From Clostridia bacterium (lineage in GTDB: Bacteria > Bacillota > Clostridia > Oscillospirales > Acutalibacteraceae): a stretch of DNA of 64,000 bases. Below, one piece after another: positions 1-9,086 of this stretch. A model generated the notes under the pieces. The model did not search any database. It saw only the letters and a list, made by a program, of their open reading frames with translations, and had not been told where the DNA came from. The first letter of the stretch is position 1. The number at the start of each line of letters is the position of its first letter. Position numbers and translations under genes: made by a program. The DNA is taken from assembly GCA_017452785.1 (NCBI GenBank), contig JAFTLT010000019.1, forward strand, positions 21,416-85,415. The letters are read 5' to 3'.

Positions 1-565
1 CAAAGGCGGCATCGCTGTTTATAAGCAGGAAAATCAGAAGTGCAAGCAGGGGTACGGCAAGAAGAAGACCTGCCAATAAACCAAAATTGCGCTTGCTCTT
101 TTTAAGCGATTTCACTGAACGGAGTATTGCCGTTAAGGGCAGAAACAGATTTGCAACCGGTGTCAGAAAGGCTTTTTGCAAAAGGTCAAAAGCATAGAGA
201 TAACTGCCTGAGGTGTGAAGGTTTGATTTTGCCAGTGTCAGGCAATAAAGTGCTGAAAAAGCCATAAGCAGGGGTATGATGTAAAAGCTGCCGTGAATGG
301 CAAGAGCTGCAGTGAGCGTTAAGCAGCATCCGCCTGTGAGAAAGGCTTCACTGTGAAAAGCCTTTCTTTTAATGATTATATAAACAGTTGCAATTATAAA
401 AAATGAAAGATAAATAAGAGAGGTTTTGATGTAGTTTTCTTCGTCTATTATTTCTTTTGTCAGAAAATAAACGGTAAAAAATGAGACAAAAGGAATTATA
501 AAGTCAAAAATATCTGCTTTAAGAGTGGATTTAAGTGAATCGGTTTTAATGTTGTTGTCATTCAT
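1..565 (-). CDS. Polytopic membrane protein, N-terminal part (DUF4173/DUF4153-like)
   Basis: The frame is open from the ATG complement at 563-565 to the window edge, giving about 188 residues with the C-terminus missing. The start sits behind a GAGGTGA ribosome binding site and lies 10 nt downstream of the XRE gene stop, so it belongs to that operon. After a short polar N-terminus the protein has several hydrophobic segments; the last visible one ends VPLLALLIFLLINSDAAF, which resembles the start of DUF4173/DUF4153-type membrane proteins of Firmicutes. That family link is by recognition only. The neighbouring HTH and DUF2975 genes are a recurrent partnership. Function is unknown. Confidence 0.75.
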   Translation of the reverse strand, partial: MNDNNIKTDSLKSTLKADIFDFIIPFVSFFTVYFLTKEIIDEENYIKTSLIYLSFFIIATVYIIIKRKAFHSEAFLTGGCCLTLTAALAIHGSFYIIPLLMAFSALYCLTLAKSNLHTSGSYLYAFDLLQKAFLTPVANLFLPLTAILRSVKSLKKSKRNFGLLAGLLLAVPLLALLIFLLINSDAAF

Positions 566-575
566 TTATGTCACC

Positions 576-788
576 TCATTCTTCATCATCTGTAAATTCC
601 AGTATATCCCCCGGCTGACAGTCTAAAACCTTGCAGATGCTCTCAAGAGTTGAAAAGCGGATAGCCTTTGCCTTGCCGGTTTTGAGTATGGAAAGATTTG
701 CCTGTGTTATGCCTATTTTTGCTGCAAGCTCACCTGAGGAGATTTTGCGTTTAGCCATCATAACATCCAAATTAACTATAATTGACAT
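576..788 (-). CDS. Small XRE-family helix-turn-helix regulator
   Basis: This 70-residue protein is essentially one Cro/cI-type HTH: the stretch ISSGELAAKIGITQANLSIL (about residues 16-35) has the recognition-helix spacing of the family, and the C-terminus LDCQPGDILEF is typical of the short regulators paired with DUF2975 membrane proteins. A strong AGGAGG site precedes the ATG at 788. It lies between the DUF2975 gene (11-nt gap) and the membrane protein gene (10-nt gap), all on the minus strand. It probably controls its own operon; DNA binding is inferred from the fold and the target is not visible. Confidence 0.88.
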   Translation of the reverse strand: MSIIVNLDVMMAKRKISSGELAAKIGITQANLSILKTGKAKAIRFSTLESICKVLDCQPGDILEFTDDEE

Positions 789-799
789 AGGGCACCTCC

Positions 800-1243
800 T
801 CAGATAGTCAGTTCATTTTCACTTTTAATTTCGGTGGCCTTAGCCATAACATTTTTGAGTACTCTTAAGATAAGAGTCATAAAGGCAGCACCGAAAGAGA
901 AAATGAAAAGCGGCATATAAAACAGTCCGCACACTGCAGCGGCAATTGCCACGAAGGCGCAGCACCATGAAAGATAGCGAAGATATGAAACGGTGGTGCT
1001 TGTGAAAACTGTTTCTTTGAGGATGTTTCTGAGAATTTTCATAATAAAAATGAGAGCCAGCCAACCTGCAGGGCAGCAGACATAAAAGGCTGTGAGCATA
1101 ATGCGAATGGTACTCTCACGCACTATATCACCGAAAAACCAGCCTGCTCCGGGTATAGCGACTATCATTAAAATGCCCAGCAGCGCCATAAAAGCGTATG
1201 TAATATAAAGGGTGAGCTTGGTGCTTTTTTCTTGTGTGTACAT
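800..1243 (-). CDS. DUF2975-type membrane protein
   Basis: The protein has 147 residues and four predicted membrane helices (about residues 12-35, 45-65, 80-100 and 105-130). The start chosen is the ATG at 1243 because a GGAGG site lies just upstream; the in-frame ATG at 1348 has no such site and would add an unlikely leader. The length, the four-helix layout and the downstream small XRE regulator match DUF2975 proteins. In that family the membrane protein and regulator are thought to work together, but the signal is unknown. It is the first gene of a three-gene minus-strand operon. Confidence 0.8.
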   Translation of the reverse strand: MYTQEKSTKLTLYITYAFMALLGILMIVAIPGAGWFFGDIVRESTIRIMLTAFYVCCPAGWLALIFIMKILRNILKETVFTSTTVSYLRYLSWCCAFVAIAAAVCGLFYMPLFIFSFGAAFMTLILRVLKNVMAKATEIKSENELTI

Positions 1244-1498
1244 AAATTTACCTCCGTTTAACTGTTTTTGCAAGGCCAATATATCATATAATTTATCGTT
1301 TGTCAATAAAAAATAAACGAAAAACATAAAATATTTTTCTTTTTTCAATTAAATTGCAGATTCTGTCAGGTGGATAATAAAGTTTGATTTTTCTGCAAAA
1401 ACTATTGCAGTGAGCATATGAAATCTGATATTATAAAAATAACATCGACCTTTGTCGATGAAATAAATATTACAAACCGGAGAATCGGAGAGGTAACT

Positions 1499-3247
1499 AT
1501 GGATATTTTTGATATTTTATCCCTTGTGGGCGGACTTGCACTTTTCCTTTTCGGAATGCAGACTATGGGCAATGCCCTTGAAAAGAAAGCCGGCGGTAAG
1601 CTGAAATCAGTTCTCAGCAAAATGACGAGTAACCCCTTAAGCGGCTTTTTGCTTGGTCTTGGTGTAACGGCAGTTATACAATCATCATCAGCAACAACTG
1701 TAATGGTTGTGGGCTTTGTTAACTCAGGTGTTATGACCTTACATCAGGCAATCAGCATAATTATGGGTGCAAATATCGGTACCACCGTCACGGCGTGGAT
1801 ACTTTCACTTGCAGGCATAAGCAGCTCAAACCCGTTCATCCAGCTTTTTAAGCCGGATTCCTTTGTGCCTGTGCTGGCACTGATTGGTATAGTATTCCTT
1901 ATGTTTTCAAAGAACAACAAAAAGAAGGATACCGCAACCATACTTTTAGGCTTTGCCGTGCTTATGACAGGCATGAGTGCTATGTCGGATGCTGTGGCAG
2001 GTCTTAAGGATGTGCCTGAATTTACAAATATACTTACATTTTTCACTAATCCTATATTAGGTGTACTGGCAGGTGCGGTGCTCACGGCAATTATTCAGTC
2101 ATCCTCAGCCTCTGTCGGTATTCTTCAGGCTCTTTCCTCAACAGGTGCCATTACTTTCGGAGCCGCCATTCCTATTATAATGGGTCAGAATATCGGTACC
2201 ACAGTAACAGCAATGATATCTTCACTCGGTGCCAACAAAAATGCCAAGAGAACGGCTTTTGTGCATCTTTATTTCAATCTTATCGGTACTGCTGTGTTGC
2301 TTGCTACCTTTTACGGTCTGGATGCAGTTATAGGATTTGCTTTCACTGAAAACACAATTGATGAGACGGGCATAGCCATTGTGCACACGGCTTTCAATCT
2401 GCTGTGCACTATTGTGTGGGCTCCTTTCACCAAGGTGCTTGAAAAGCTTGCCGTAATCACTGTCAAAGACACAGAAGAAAAAGAGCATTACGAAATTCTT
2501 GACGAGAGACTTTTTGCAACTCCCTCAGTTGCAGTTGACCGTTCGAGAGCTGTAACGGAAAAGATGGCTGAAATTTCAGTTGAAGCAATAACTAAGGCTT
2601 TATCACTTCTCGGTGAATATAAGAGAGAATATTCTGAGGAAATAATAAAAGCAGAGAAAAAAGCCGATAAATATGAAGATAAGCTGGGCTCCTATCTTGT
2701 CAAGGTATCGTCTCTTGAGCTTTCGGATGAGGACAGTGTTGAGGCAACGAAGCTGCTTCATATTATCAGCGATTTTGAAAGAATTTCAGACCACGCCGTC
2801 AATGTGCTTACATCGGCAGAAGAAATAGAAGAAAAGAAGCTGGCTTTCTCTGAAAAGGCAAAGACTGAAATGATGACTCTTGTCTCAGCGGTTGAGGAAA
2901 TCACACTTCTTGCATACAAGAGCTTTAAGGATAACGATTTGCATGCTGCCATTATGGTTGAGCCTCTTGAGCAGGTTGTTGATGACCTGAGAGACAAAAT
3001 CAAGAGCAAGCACATCAAACGCCTGCAGGAAGGCAGATGTACTATAGAGCTTGGCTTTATTCTCGGTGACCTTCTGACAGACCTTGAGAGAGTTTCTGAC
3101 CATTGCTCAAATATTGCAGGTCTTGTGCTTGAAATGGAGCATAAGGGAATGGATATACACAAATATCTCAGACAGATGAAAAAGGCCCCTGAAAGTGACT
3201 ATAACAGGCTTTATGATGAATACAGTGAAAAATACAGCATCGCCTGA
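1499..3247 (+). CDS. Na/Pi cotransporter family protein with PhoU-like domain
   Basis: This 582-residue protein is a sodium-dependent phosphate symporter of the NptA/YjbB type. The N-terminal half holds the inverted pair of Na/Pi cotransporter repeats, each with the QSSSA signature (about residues 61 and 199), within hydrophobic helices. The C-terminal region (about 350-570) is charged and helical with the PhoU-like pattern, including DFERISDHAVN and DLERVSDHCSN. I chose the ATG at 1499 over the upstream in-frame ATG at 1418 because GGAGAGG precedes it and the protein then begins with the first membrane helix. It appears to be a single-gene unit. A role in phosphate uptake is known for the family; direction of transport here is inferred. 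Confidence 0.93.
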   Translation: MDIFDILSLVGGLALFLFGMQTMGNALEKKAGGKLKSVLSKMTSNPLSGFLLGLGVTAVIQSSSATTVMVVGFVNSGVMTLHQAISIIMGANIGTTVTAWILSLAGISSSNPFIQLFKPDSFVPVLALIGIVFLMFSKNNKKKDTATILLGFAVLMTGMSAMSDAVAGLKDVPEFTNILTFFTNPILGVLAGAVLTAIIQSSSASVGILQALSSTGAITFGAAIPIIMGQNIGTTVTAMISSLGANKNAKRTAFVHLYFNLIGTAVLLATFYGLDAVIGFAFTENTIDETGIAIVHTAFNLLCTIVWAPFTKVLEKLAVITVKDTEEKEHYEILDERLFATPSVAVDRSRAVTEKMAEISVEAITKALSLLGEYKREYSEEIIKAEKKADKYEDKLGSYLVKVSSLELSDEDSVEATKLLHIISDFERISDHAVNVLTSAEEIEEKKLAFSEKAKTEMMTLVSAVEEITLLAYKSFKDNDLHAAIMVEPLEQVVDDLRDKIKSKHIKRLQEGRCTIELGFILGDLLTDLERVSDHCSNIAGLVLEMEHKGMDIHKYLRQMKKAPESDYNRLYDEYSEKYSIA

Positions 3248-3301
3248 GAATTAACCTAATGTATATATTAAATGAATAAAAAATAAAAATTGCTTTGTCT
3301 A

Positions 3302-3330
3302 TTGACTTTTATTTTAATATTTGTTATGAT
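3302..3330 (+). promoter_or_regulatory. Sigma-A promoter for the 40-residue microprotein
   Basis: TTGACT at 3302-3307 and TATGAT at 3325-3330 are separated by 17 bp, about 30 bp upstream of the start codon. This gives the tiny ORF at 3364 its own transcription unit. Confidence 0.75.
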
Positions 3331-3363
3331 AAATTTACAGAAAATACCGAGGAGGTGTAATTA

Positions 3364-3486
3364 ATGGATATCGTAGCAAACGTATTTGCAAAGATCGAAG
3401 AAATCTTCAACATCGTTATCGATTTCATCAAAGGCCTTTTTGAGACTATTAAGCCCGAAGATGAAGAAACAACAGCCGAGGCATAA
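3364..3486 (+). CDS. 40-residue amphipathic microprotein
   Basis: A strong GAGGAGGTG site precedes the ATG at 3364, a clean -35/-10 promoter lies upstream, and an intrinsic terminator follows at 3506-3535, so this short frame has all the parts of a monocistronic gene. The product begins MDIVANVFAKIEEIFNIVI and ends in an acidic tail (KPEDEETTAEA). Its first 30 residues make an amphipathic helix with Phe/Ile/Val on one face. It has no signal peptide or recognisable family. The helix resembles the C-terminal tails of several secreted proteins in this window. Possible roles include a membrane-associated peptide or a small surface-active protein; both are inference. Confidence 0.7.
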   Translation: MDIVANVFAKIEEIFNIVIDFIKGLFETIKPEDEETTAEA

Positions 3487-3505
3487 TTGAAAAAAAGCAA
3501 TTAAA

Positions 3506-3535
3506 AACAGAAGTCGTTAAGGCTTCTGTTTTTTT
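3506..3535 (+). terminator. Intrinsic terminator after the microprotein
   Basis: AACAGAAG (3506-3513) pairs with CTTCTGTT (3523-3530), followed by a run of T residues. Confidence 0.8.
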
Positions 3536-3593
3536 CTTGATTATTTTAAATACTTGTGCTACAATGTCTTCAATATATATGAGGAGAACGCTT

Positions 3594-4439
3594 ATGAATA
3601 AAATAACGCAGATAATATCAATTGTTATGGCTTTTTTTATGACGGTGTCAGCAAGTCTCAACTCACTGTTTAACGGGGATATTTATCCTTTTGACAGTAA
3701 CACAAAAACGGTGGGGCTTGAAACACTGACAAGAAGTCAGGGCGTAACAACAGACGGTAAGAGCTGGATTTTTTCAGGAAATAAGCAGCTGACAAAGGTG
3801 AGCCTTGACGGTGAGACGACAATAGCTGCAAATAAAAAGGCACTGCAAGACTTCGGGCAGTACGGCAGTGACCACATAGGCGGTATAAGCTATTATGACG
3901 GCAAAATCTATGCCTCGATAGAAGACGGCGACAGCTTTTCTTACCCCATAGTTGCCATTTATGATGCAGAAACCCTTGAGTTTACGGGTAAGTATAAGGT
4001 TGTTTCCACGGATATTCTTTTCAGAGGATGCCCGTGGGTGTGCTGTGACGGTGAAAGAGGAGTCTTTTATGTGGGTAACAGCAGAGCCTGCACCGAGCTT
4101 TACGCTTTCAGCCTTGACAGTATGGAATATGTCAGAACAATAGCTCTTGAAAGTGAGATTGAAAAAATCCAAGGTGCCGAAATGTATGAGGGCTATATGA
4201 TAGCAGCAACAAACGATGCAACAAGAGCTGTTTATAAAGTGGATATGGAAACAGGCAATTACACAAAAATGTTTGACAGAATAATGTATGAGCCAAAGCT
4301 TATTGATAATTTTGGCGGTGAGGGCGAAGATATAACTGTGCTGCAAATGGAAGACGGAACACTCTTTCACGCACTTGATATAGGCGCACTGTTTATTGAC
4401 TCAAATTTGCGACACTATAAACCTATAGAAGAAAACTAA
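3594..4439 (+). CDS. Secreted beta-propeller-like protein of unknown function
   Basis: The protein has 281 residues. The ATG at 3594 follows GAGGAGA at 7-nt spacing and begins a signal peptide (MNKITQIISIVMAFFMTVSA); the longer frame from 3537 has no ribosome site. The mature part contains repeated short beta-strand units such as GGISYYDGKIYASIE, GVFYVGNSRACTELYAF and VYKVDMETGNYTKMF, the pattern of a six- or seven-bladed propeller (YncE/SMP-30-like). No catalytic motif is recognisable. It lies 12 nt upstream of trkA but a role in potassium uptake is not implied. Function is unknown. Confidence 0.75.
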   Translation: MNKITQIISIVMAFFMTVSASLNSLFNGDIYPFDSNTKTVGLETLTRSQGVTTDGKSWIFSGNKQLTKVSLDGETTIAANKKALQDFGQYGSDHIGGISYYDGKIYASIEDGDSFSYPIVAIYDAETLEFTGKYKVVSTDILFRGCPWVCCDGERGVFYVGNSRACTELYAFSLDSMEYVRTIALESEIEKIQGAEMYEGYMIAATNDATRAVYKVDMETGNYTKMFDRIMYEPKLIDNFGGEGEDITVLQMEDGTLFHALDIGALFIDSNLRHYKPIEEN

Positions 4440-4450
4440 GGAGAAAAGTT

Positions 4451-5812
4451 ATGAACATTATTGTTGCAGGCTGTGGAAAAATAGGCAAGGCTGTTATAGC
4501 CACACTCTGTTCAGAGGGGCATGATGTAACACTTCTTGACAAAAATGCAGACCTTATTAATGAAATGACAAACATATATGATGTTATAGGTGTTTGCGGC
4601 AACTGTGCTGACTGTGAAACTCTGGAGGAGGCTGCCATTGACAAGGCAGAGCTTTTCATTTGTGTAACAGGCTCAGATGAGATGAATATGCTCTCTTGCT
4701 TTATTGCAAAGAAGATGGGGGCAAAGCACACTGTTGCAAGAATAAGAAACCCTGAATATAACGACCGTTCACTGGGATTTATGCGTCAGCAGCTCGATCT
4801 TTCAATGTCGATAAACCCTGAGCTTCTTGTGGCTCAGGAGCTCTATAATATACTTAAGCTGCCCTCGGCTTTTAAGGTGGAATATTTTTCAAGAAGAAAC
4901 CTTGAAATGATAGAGGTTAAGCTCAAAAACGATTCGCCTCTTTGCGGCAAAAAGCTCTCTAAGCTGCGTGAAAAACAGAATGTGGAATTTCTTATCGGTG
5001 CAGTGCTCAGGGGAGACAGAGTTATCATTCCCGACGGTAGCTTTGAGCTTGCAGCAGGTGATGAAATTTCAATTGCAGCGGCTCCGGCTGATATGCAAAA
5101 GCTGCTTAAGGGTCTGGGCATACTTAAAAAGCAGGCAAGAAGCGTTATGATTTTGGGCGGCAGCAAAACTGCCTATTATCTGTCAAAAATGCTTTTAGCA
5201 TCAGGCAATGAGGTTAAGATAATTGAAAAAGACACTGCACGCTGTGAACAGCTTTCAGAGCTTTTGCCTAAGGCAGTGCTTATAGGCGGTGACGGCTCAC
5301 AGCAGGAGCTTCTTTTAGAGGAAGGTCTGCGCTCACTTGATGCCTTTGTTGCACTGACAGGTATGGACGAAGAAAATATTCTTATTTCAATTTTTGCTTC
5401 AAACCAGAATGTGCCTAAGGTAATATCAAAGGTTAACCGTGATGAAATGGCGAAGATGGCAGAAAATCTCGGCCTTGACTGCATTGTTTCAACAAAATCA
5501 ATAACCTCGGATATTATTCTCAGATACACAAGAGCTCTCAATAATAGCCTTGGCAGCAGCATTGAGACTCTTTATAAGATTATGAACGGCAAGGTTGAGG
5601 CTCTGGAATTCAAGGTGCTTAATGATTCTAAACTTCTTGGCGTACCTATTAAAGATTTGACAATCAAGCCCGGTATTCTTATTGCAGGTATTATCCGTGC
5701 AGGCAAAAAGACGATAATACCAAAAGGCGATGATGTGATTTTGCAGGGAGACAGAGTGATAATTCTTTCGGCAGAGTACCGCATATCGAATCTTGCTGAT
5801 ATTTTGAGGTAG
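4451..5812 (+). CDS. trkA: Trk system potassium uptake protein TrkA
   Basis: This 453-residue protein is the cytoplasmic NAD-binding regulator of the TrkH channel. It has the standard duplicated layout: Rossmann domain 1 beginning MNIIVAGCGKIGKAVIATL with GCGKIG, a first RCK-C domain (about 140-220), a second Rossmann domain from about 230 and a second RCK-C domain to the end. The second glycine motif is GGSKTA rather than GxGxxG, as is common in two-domain TrkA proteins where one half has weaker nucleotide binding. A GGAGAA site precedes the ATG. The stop lies 4 nt before trkH, so the two are co-translated. Confidence 0.95.
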   Translation: MNIIVAGCGKIGKAVIATLCSEGHDVTLLDKNADLINEMTNIYDVIGVCGNCADCETLEEAAIDKAELFICVTGSDEMNMLSCFIAKKMGAKHTVARIRNPEYNDRSLGFMRQQLDLSMSINPELLVAQELYNILKLPSAFKVEYFSRRNLEMIEVKLKNDSPLCGKKLSKLREKQNVEFLIGAVLRGDRVIIPDGSFELAAGDEISIAAAPADMQKLLKGLGILKKQARSVMILGGSKTAYYLSKMLLASGNEVKIIEKDTARCEQLSELLPKAVLIGGDGSQQELLLEEGLRSLDAFVALTGMDEENILISIFASNQNVPKVISKVNRDEMAKMAENLGLDCIVSTKSITSDIILRYTRALNNSLGSSIETLYKIMNGKVEALEFKVLNDSKLLGVPIKDLTIKPGILIAGIIRAGKKTIIPKGDDVILQGDRVIILSAEYRISNLADILR

Positions 5813-5816
5813 TAAA

Positions 5817-7259
5817 ATGAACAGAAGAATGGTTTTATATATGGTAGGCACCGTTATAAAGATTGAGGCGGCTCTGATGCTGCTGCCTCTGGCGGTTTCG
5901 GTTATATATAAGGAAAGCTGCACAAAGGATTTCCTTATTTCAATATTGATTGCCGTTGCGGTGGGATTTGCACTGACGCTTATTTTCAAACCCGGAAGCA
6001 AGGTCATTTATGCCAAAGAGGGGTTTGTTATAGTCTCATTGGCGTGGATTGCTTTGTCTGTAATTGGTGCTTTGCCTTTTTATATCAGTGGAGAAATACC
6101 TTCATATATTGATGCTTTTTTTGAAACCGTCAGTGGCTTTACTACAACGGGTGCGTCAATTCTGACAGATGTTGAGTCAATGAGCAAGGGACTTCTTTTC
6201 TGGCGTAGCTTTACTCATTGGGTCGGCGGTATGGGTGTGCTTGTATTTGTGATGGCTGTTTTGCCCTCTGTTTCTGACCGGACCATACACATCCTCAGAG
6301 CCGAAGCGCCGGGACCTGTAGTTGGCAAAATAGTGCCGAAAATGAAGCAGACAGCAAGAATACTTTATGTCATATATATTGTGCTTACAGTGGTTATGGC
6401 AATTTTTCTTCTGGCCGGGAAAATGCCGGTGTTTGACAGTATAGTTCATGCATTGGCAACAGCAGGCACAGGTGGATTCGGTATAAAAGCAGACAGCGTA
6501 GGGTCATACTCGCCGTATATTCAATGGGTACTTACAGTTTTTATGCTCATATTCGGCGTGAATTTTAATTTGTATTATCTGATTCTTTTAAAGAAAATAA
6601 AGTCGGTTTTAAAAAACGAAGAACTTATCGCTTATATAGTGATAGTTGTTATCAGCTCTGTGGCTATTACAGTAAACATTATGCCGATGTTTGAAAATTT
6701 GTCAGATAGCATAAGGCATGCTGCTTTTCAGGTGGCAACAATTATTACAACCACAGGCTATGCAACGGTGGATTTTAATCAGTGGCCGACATTTTCAAAA
6801 ACAATTTTGCTGCTGCTTATGTTTACTGGAGGTTGCGCAGGCTCAACAGCAGGCGGCTTCAAGATGTCGAGGGTTGTACTTCTTATCAAAAAAATCAAAC
6901 GAGAACTGCAGAAACTTCTACATCCGAGATCGGTTAGTGTAATTCGTATGGACGGAAAAAGGATTGATGAAGCTACTATGGGATCGTTAGGTTCATATCT
7001 TGCTATATATGTGCTTTTCTTCTGCTTGTTTGTTTTTATACTCGGTTTTGAAACCTTTGATCTTGAATCGAACATATCTGTTGTTGCTTCTTGCTTTAAC
7101 AATATCGGCCCCGCATTCGGAATAGCAGGACCTGCCTCAAGCTATGCAATGTATTCACCTTTTTCAAAGGTTGTGTTATCCTTTGCGATGCTTCTTGGAA
7201 GACTTGAAATATTCCCGTTAATACTGACATTCTCACCGTCAACATGGGTAAAGAAATAA
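5817..7259 (+). CDS. trkH: TrkH-family potassium uptake channel
   Basis: This 480-residue integral membrane protein carries the fourfold pore-loop arrangement of TrkH/KtrB. Selectivity-loop glycines are visible in VSGFTTTGASIL, ATAGTGGFG, ITTTGYATV and FNNIGPAFG, and the segment GGCAGSTAGGFKMSR is highly characteristic. It forms the membrane subunit with the TrkA protein encoded 4 nt upstream and catalyses potassium uptake. The length matches the family. The operon ends at a hairpin with a T run at 7261-7294. Confidence 0.95.
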   Translation: MNRRMVLYMVGTVIKIEAALMLLPLAVSVIYKESCTKDFLISILIAVAVGFALTLIFKPGSKVIYAKEGFVIVSLAWIALSVIGALPFYISGEIPSYIDAFFETVSGFTTTGASILTDVESMSKGLLFWRSFTHWVGGMGVLVFVMAVLPSVSDRTIHILRAEAPGPVVGKIVPKMKQTARILYVIYIVLTVVMAIFLLAGKMPVFDSIVHALATAGTGGFGIKADSVGSYSPYIQWVLTVFMLIFGVNFNLYYLILLKKIKSVLKNEELIAYIVIVVISSVAITVNIMPMFENLSDSIRHAAFQVATIITTTGYATVDFNQWPTFSKTILLLLMFTGGCAGSTAGGFKMSRVVLLIKKIKRELQKLLHPRSVSVIRMDGKRIDEATMGSLGSYLAIYVLFFCLFVFILGFETFDLESNISVVASCFNNIGPAFGIAGPASSYAMYSPFSKVVLSFAMLLGRLEIFPLILTFSPSTWVKK

Positions 7260-7260
7260 T

Positions 7261-7294
7261 AAAAAAGCGACTCTGTGAGGGTCGCTTTTTTATT
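7261..7294 (+). terminator. Intrinsic terminator after trkH
   Basis: AAAAAGCGAC pairs with GTCGCTTTTT around an 8-9 nt loop, followed by further T residues, directly after the trkH stop. Confidence 0.85.
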
Positions 7295-7366
7295 GTTTCG
7301 GCTAAAGCCAAAGTTAAGTTTACCTGAGGGCAAGGTTCACAGAGACAAATATTCCCTATGAAAAGA

Positions 7367-7402
7367 AAAATGCTGTCGCCTGTGAGAGTGACAGCATTCT
7401 TT
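7367..7402 (-). terminator. Intrinsic terminator after the GntP gene
   Basis: AATGCTGTC and GACAGCATT form a stem just downstream of the minus-strand GntP stop, followed in that direction by a T-rich tract. Confidence 0.75.
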
Positions 7403-7404
7403 TT

Positions 7405-8862
7405 TTAGTGGATAAACAGTGAGAGAATTACAAGAATGATTGAGCCGAAAGCGGGAACGAGAACAGAGGATACTGACCATGTTTTAAGGCTTGTCTTGAG
7501 ATCCATGCCTGAGAAGTTAGTAACAACATGGAAGTAGGAGTCGTTCATATAGCTCGGACACATCGTTGTAAGGCAGAGTGCAAGAGCACAGAGATAAGGG
7601 TTGAGGCCAAGTGTTGACATCATGGGAGCAATAATTGCTGAGCCTGTAATCATAGCGGTTGTGCCTGAACCCTGAGGGAATCTCATAATAACACCGATAA
7701 TGAGAGGAATAAGAATTGCGGGAACACCTGCATCAACAATCCATTCAGCCATGATGCCTGCTGCGCCTGTTGCGTTGATAACTGCACCGAGAGCACCGCC
7801 TGCTGCTGTGATGAAAGCGATGGGGCCTGCTTCACGGCAAGCTTCCTGCATCATATCAACACATGTTTTCTTGTCATAGCTTCTGCAAAGAAGGAATGCG
7901 CCCATGCAAAGTGAGATGAAGAGAGCCACGATAGGCTGACCGAGGAATGTAACTGCATTTGCAAATGCAGTGCCTGCAAGTGAATCAATCTGACCAACAA
8001 TAGTGTTAGCGAAGATAAGCACGATAGGAACAAGAAGTGTTGCAAATGAAAGGAATGCGCTGGGAAGCTTTTCAGCAGCAAGAAGCTCTGCAAAGTCTGC
8101 TGTTACAAGCTCTTCGCCCTTTTCCTGCTTTGCCTGTATTCTGTCGAGAACTGTAAGCTGTGCTTCTGTGTACTTTGAACGGTCGATTTCATAAGGTACA
8201 ACAAGGTCGGGGTACTTCTTGCCGAAGTAACGGAAAAGGAACACTGCGAAGATAAACAGAGGAATTGAAATTGCAATGCCGCACATGATAAACAAGCCAA
8301 GGTCTACATTCAGTCCGTTTTCCTGGAAGGTTGAAACAACAGCGAGAGGACCGGGTGTGGGGGGTACCATAAAGTGTGTTATGTAAAGACCCATACCGAG
8401 AATACCGCCGAGACCTACCATTGACTTCTTTGTCAGACGGGAGAACTCTTTTGCAAGTGATGAGAGAATAACGAAGCCTGAATCGCAGAAAACGGGGATT
8501 GAAACAACGAAGCCGGTAAGACCGAGAACGATGTCACATCTCTTAACGCCGACAAGCTTTAAGATTGTCAGAGCCATACGTTTTGCGGCGCCGCTTTTCT
8601 CAAGGAAGATACCCATTATACAGCCGAAACCGATAACGATACCGATGCTGGTCATTGAGTTACCGAAGCCTTTGCTCACGGTGCTGACGCAAGCGGTGAG
8701 AGTGTCAACCACTGAACCGTCGGGACCGAAGGGCATTGCAAGAACTGCAATGAGAAGAGCTGAAATAACGAGTGAGGGGAAAGCATGCATTTTTGTGAAG
8801 ATAACAAGCAGCATCATAACAACGATACCGATTGCCATCGCCAACACGGGATGTAATGCCAT
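7405..8862 (-). CDS. GntP-family gluconate/organic acid permease
   Basis: This 485-residue protein has about 12-14 hydrophobic segments and matches the GntP family of proton symporters, which import gluconate and related sugar acids or hydroxy acids. The segment SIPVFCDSGFVILSSLAKEF is the most characteristic piece, and the C-terminal half has FPQGSGTTAMITGSAI. The protein starts at an ATG preceded by GGAGG and has its own perfect promoter at 8894-8922. There are no sugar-acid catabolic genes beside it, so the substrate cannot be named. It forms a single-gene unit. Confidence 0.9.
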   Translation of the reverse strand: MALHPVLAMAIGIVVMMLLVIFTKMHAFPSLVISALLIAVLAMPFGPDGSVVDTLTACVSTVSKGFGNSMTSIGIVIGFGCIMGIFLEKSGAAKRMALTILKLVGVKRCDIVLGLTGFVVSIPVFCDSGFVILSSLAKEFSRLTKKSMVGLGGILGMGLYITHFMVPPTPGPLAVVSTFQENGLNVDLGLFIMCGIAISIPLFIFAVFLFRYFGKKYPDLVVPYEIDRSKYTEAQLTVLDRIQAKQEKGEELVTADFAELLAAEKLPSAFLSFATLLVPIVLIFANTIVGQIDSLAGTAFANAVTFLGQPIVALFISLCMGAFLLCRSYDKKTCVDMMQEACREAGPIAFITAAGGALGAVINATGAAGIMAEWIVDAGVPAILIPLIIGVIMRFPQGSGTTAMITGSAIIAPMMSTLGLNPYLCALALCLTTMCPSYMNDSYFHVVTNFSGMDLKTSLKTWSVSSVLVPAFGSIILVILSLFIH

Positions 8863-8893
8863 AGGGAAACCTCCAATTATTAAATTTGCTTAA

Positions 8894-8922
8894 AGTATAA
8901 CAGAAGATATTTTCTTTGTCAA
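8894..8922 (-). promoter_or_regulatory. Sigma-A promoter for the GntP gene
   Basis: On the minus strand TTGACA (complement of 8917-8922) and TATACT (complement of 8894-8899) are 17 bp apart, upstream of the GntP start. Confidence 0.8.
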
Positions 8923-9086
8923 CAATTTAACCTGATATGCAACTCGGAAGGACAAAATGTTTAATATTCTGACAAACTATTAAGCCTATACTATAAAAAT
9001 ATAAAATTATTTTAAAAAGTTGTTTATTTTATCTTGCCGATTTGTTATACTTGAAATAGTGAAGTATATAATGAAGGAGAAGAGTA

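Noticed and set aside
3774-4370. 198-codon open frame on the minus strand
   Set aside because: It is antisense to the secreted propeller-like protein, lacks a ribosome site and has an atypical Cys/His-rich composition of a shadow frame.
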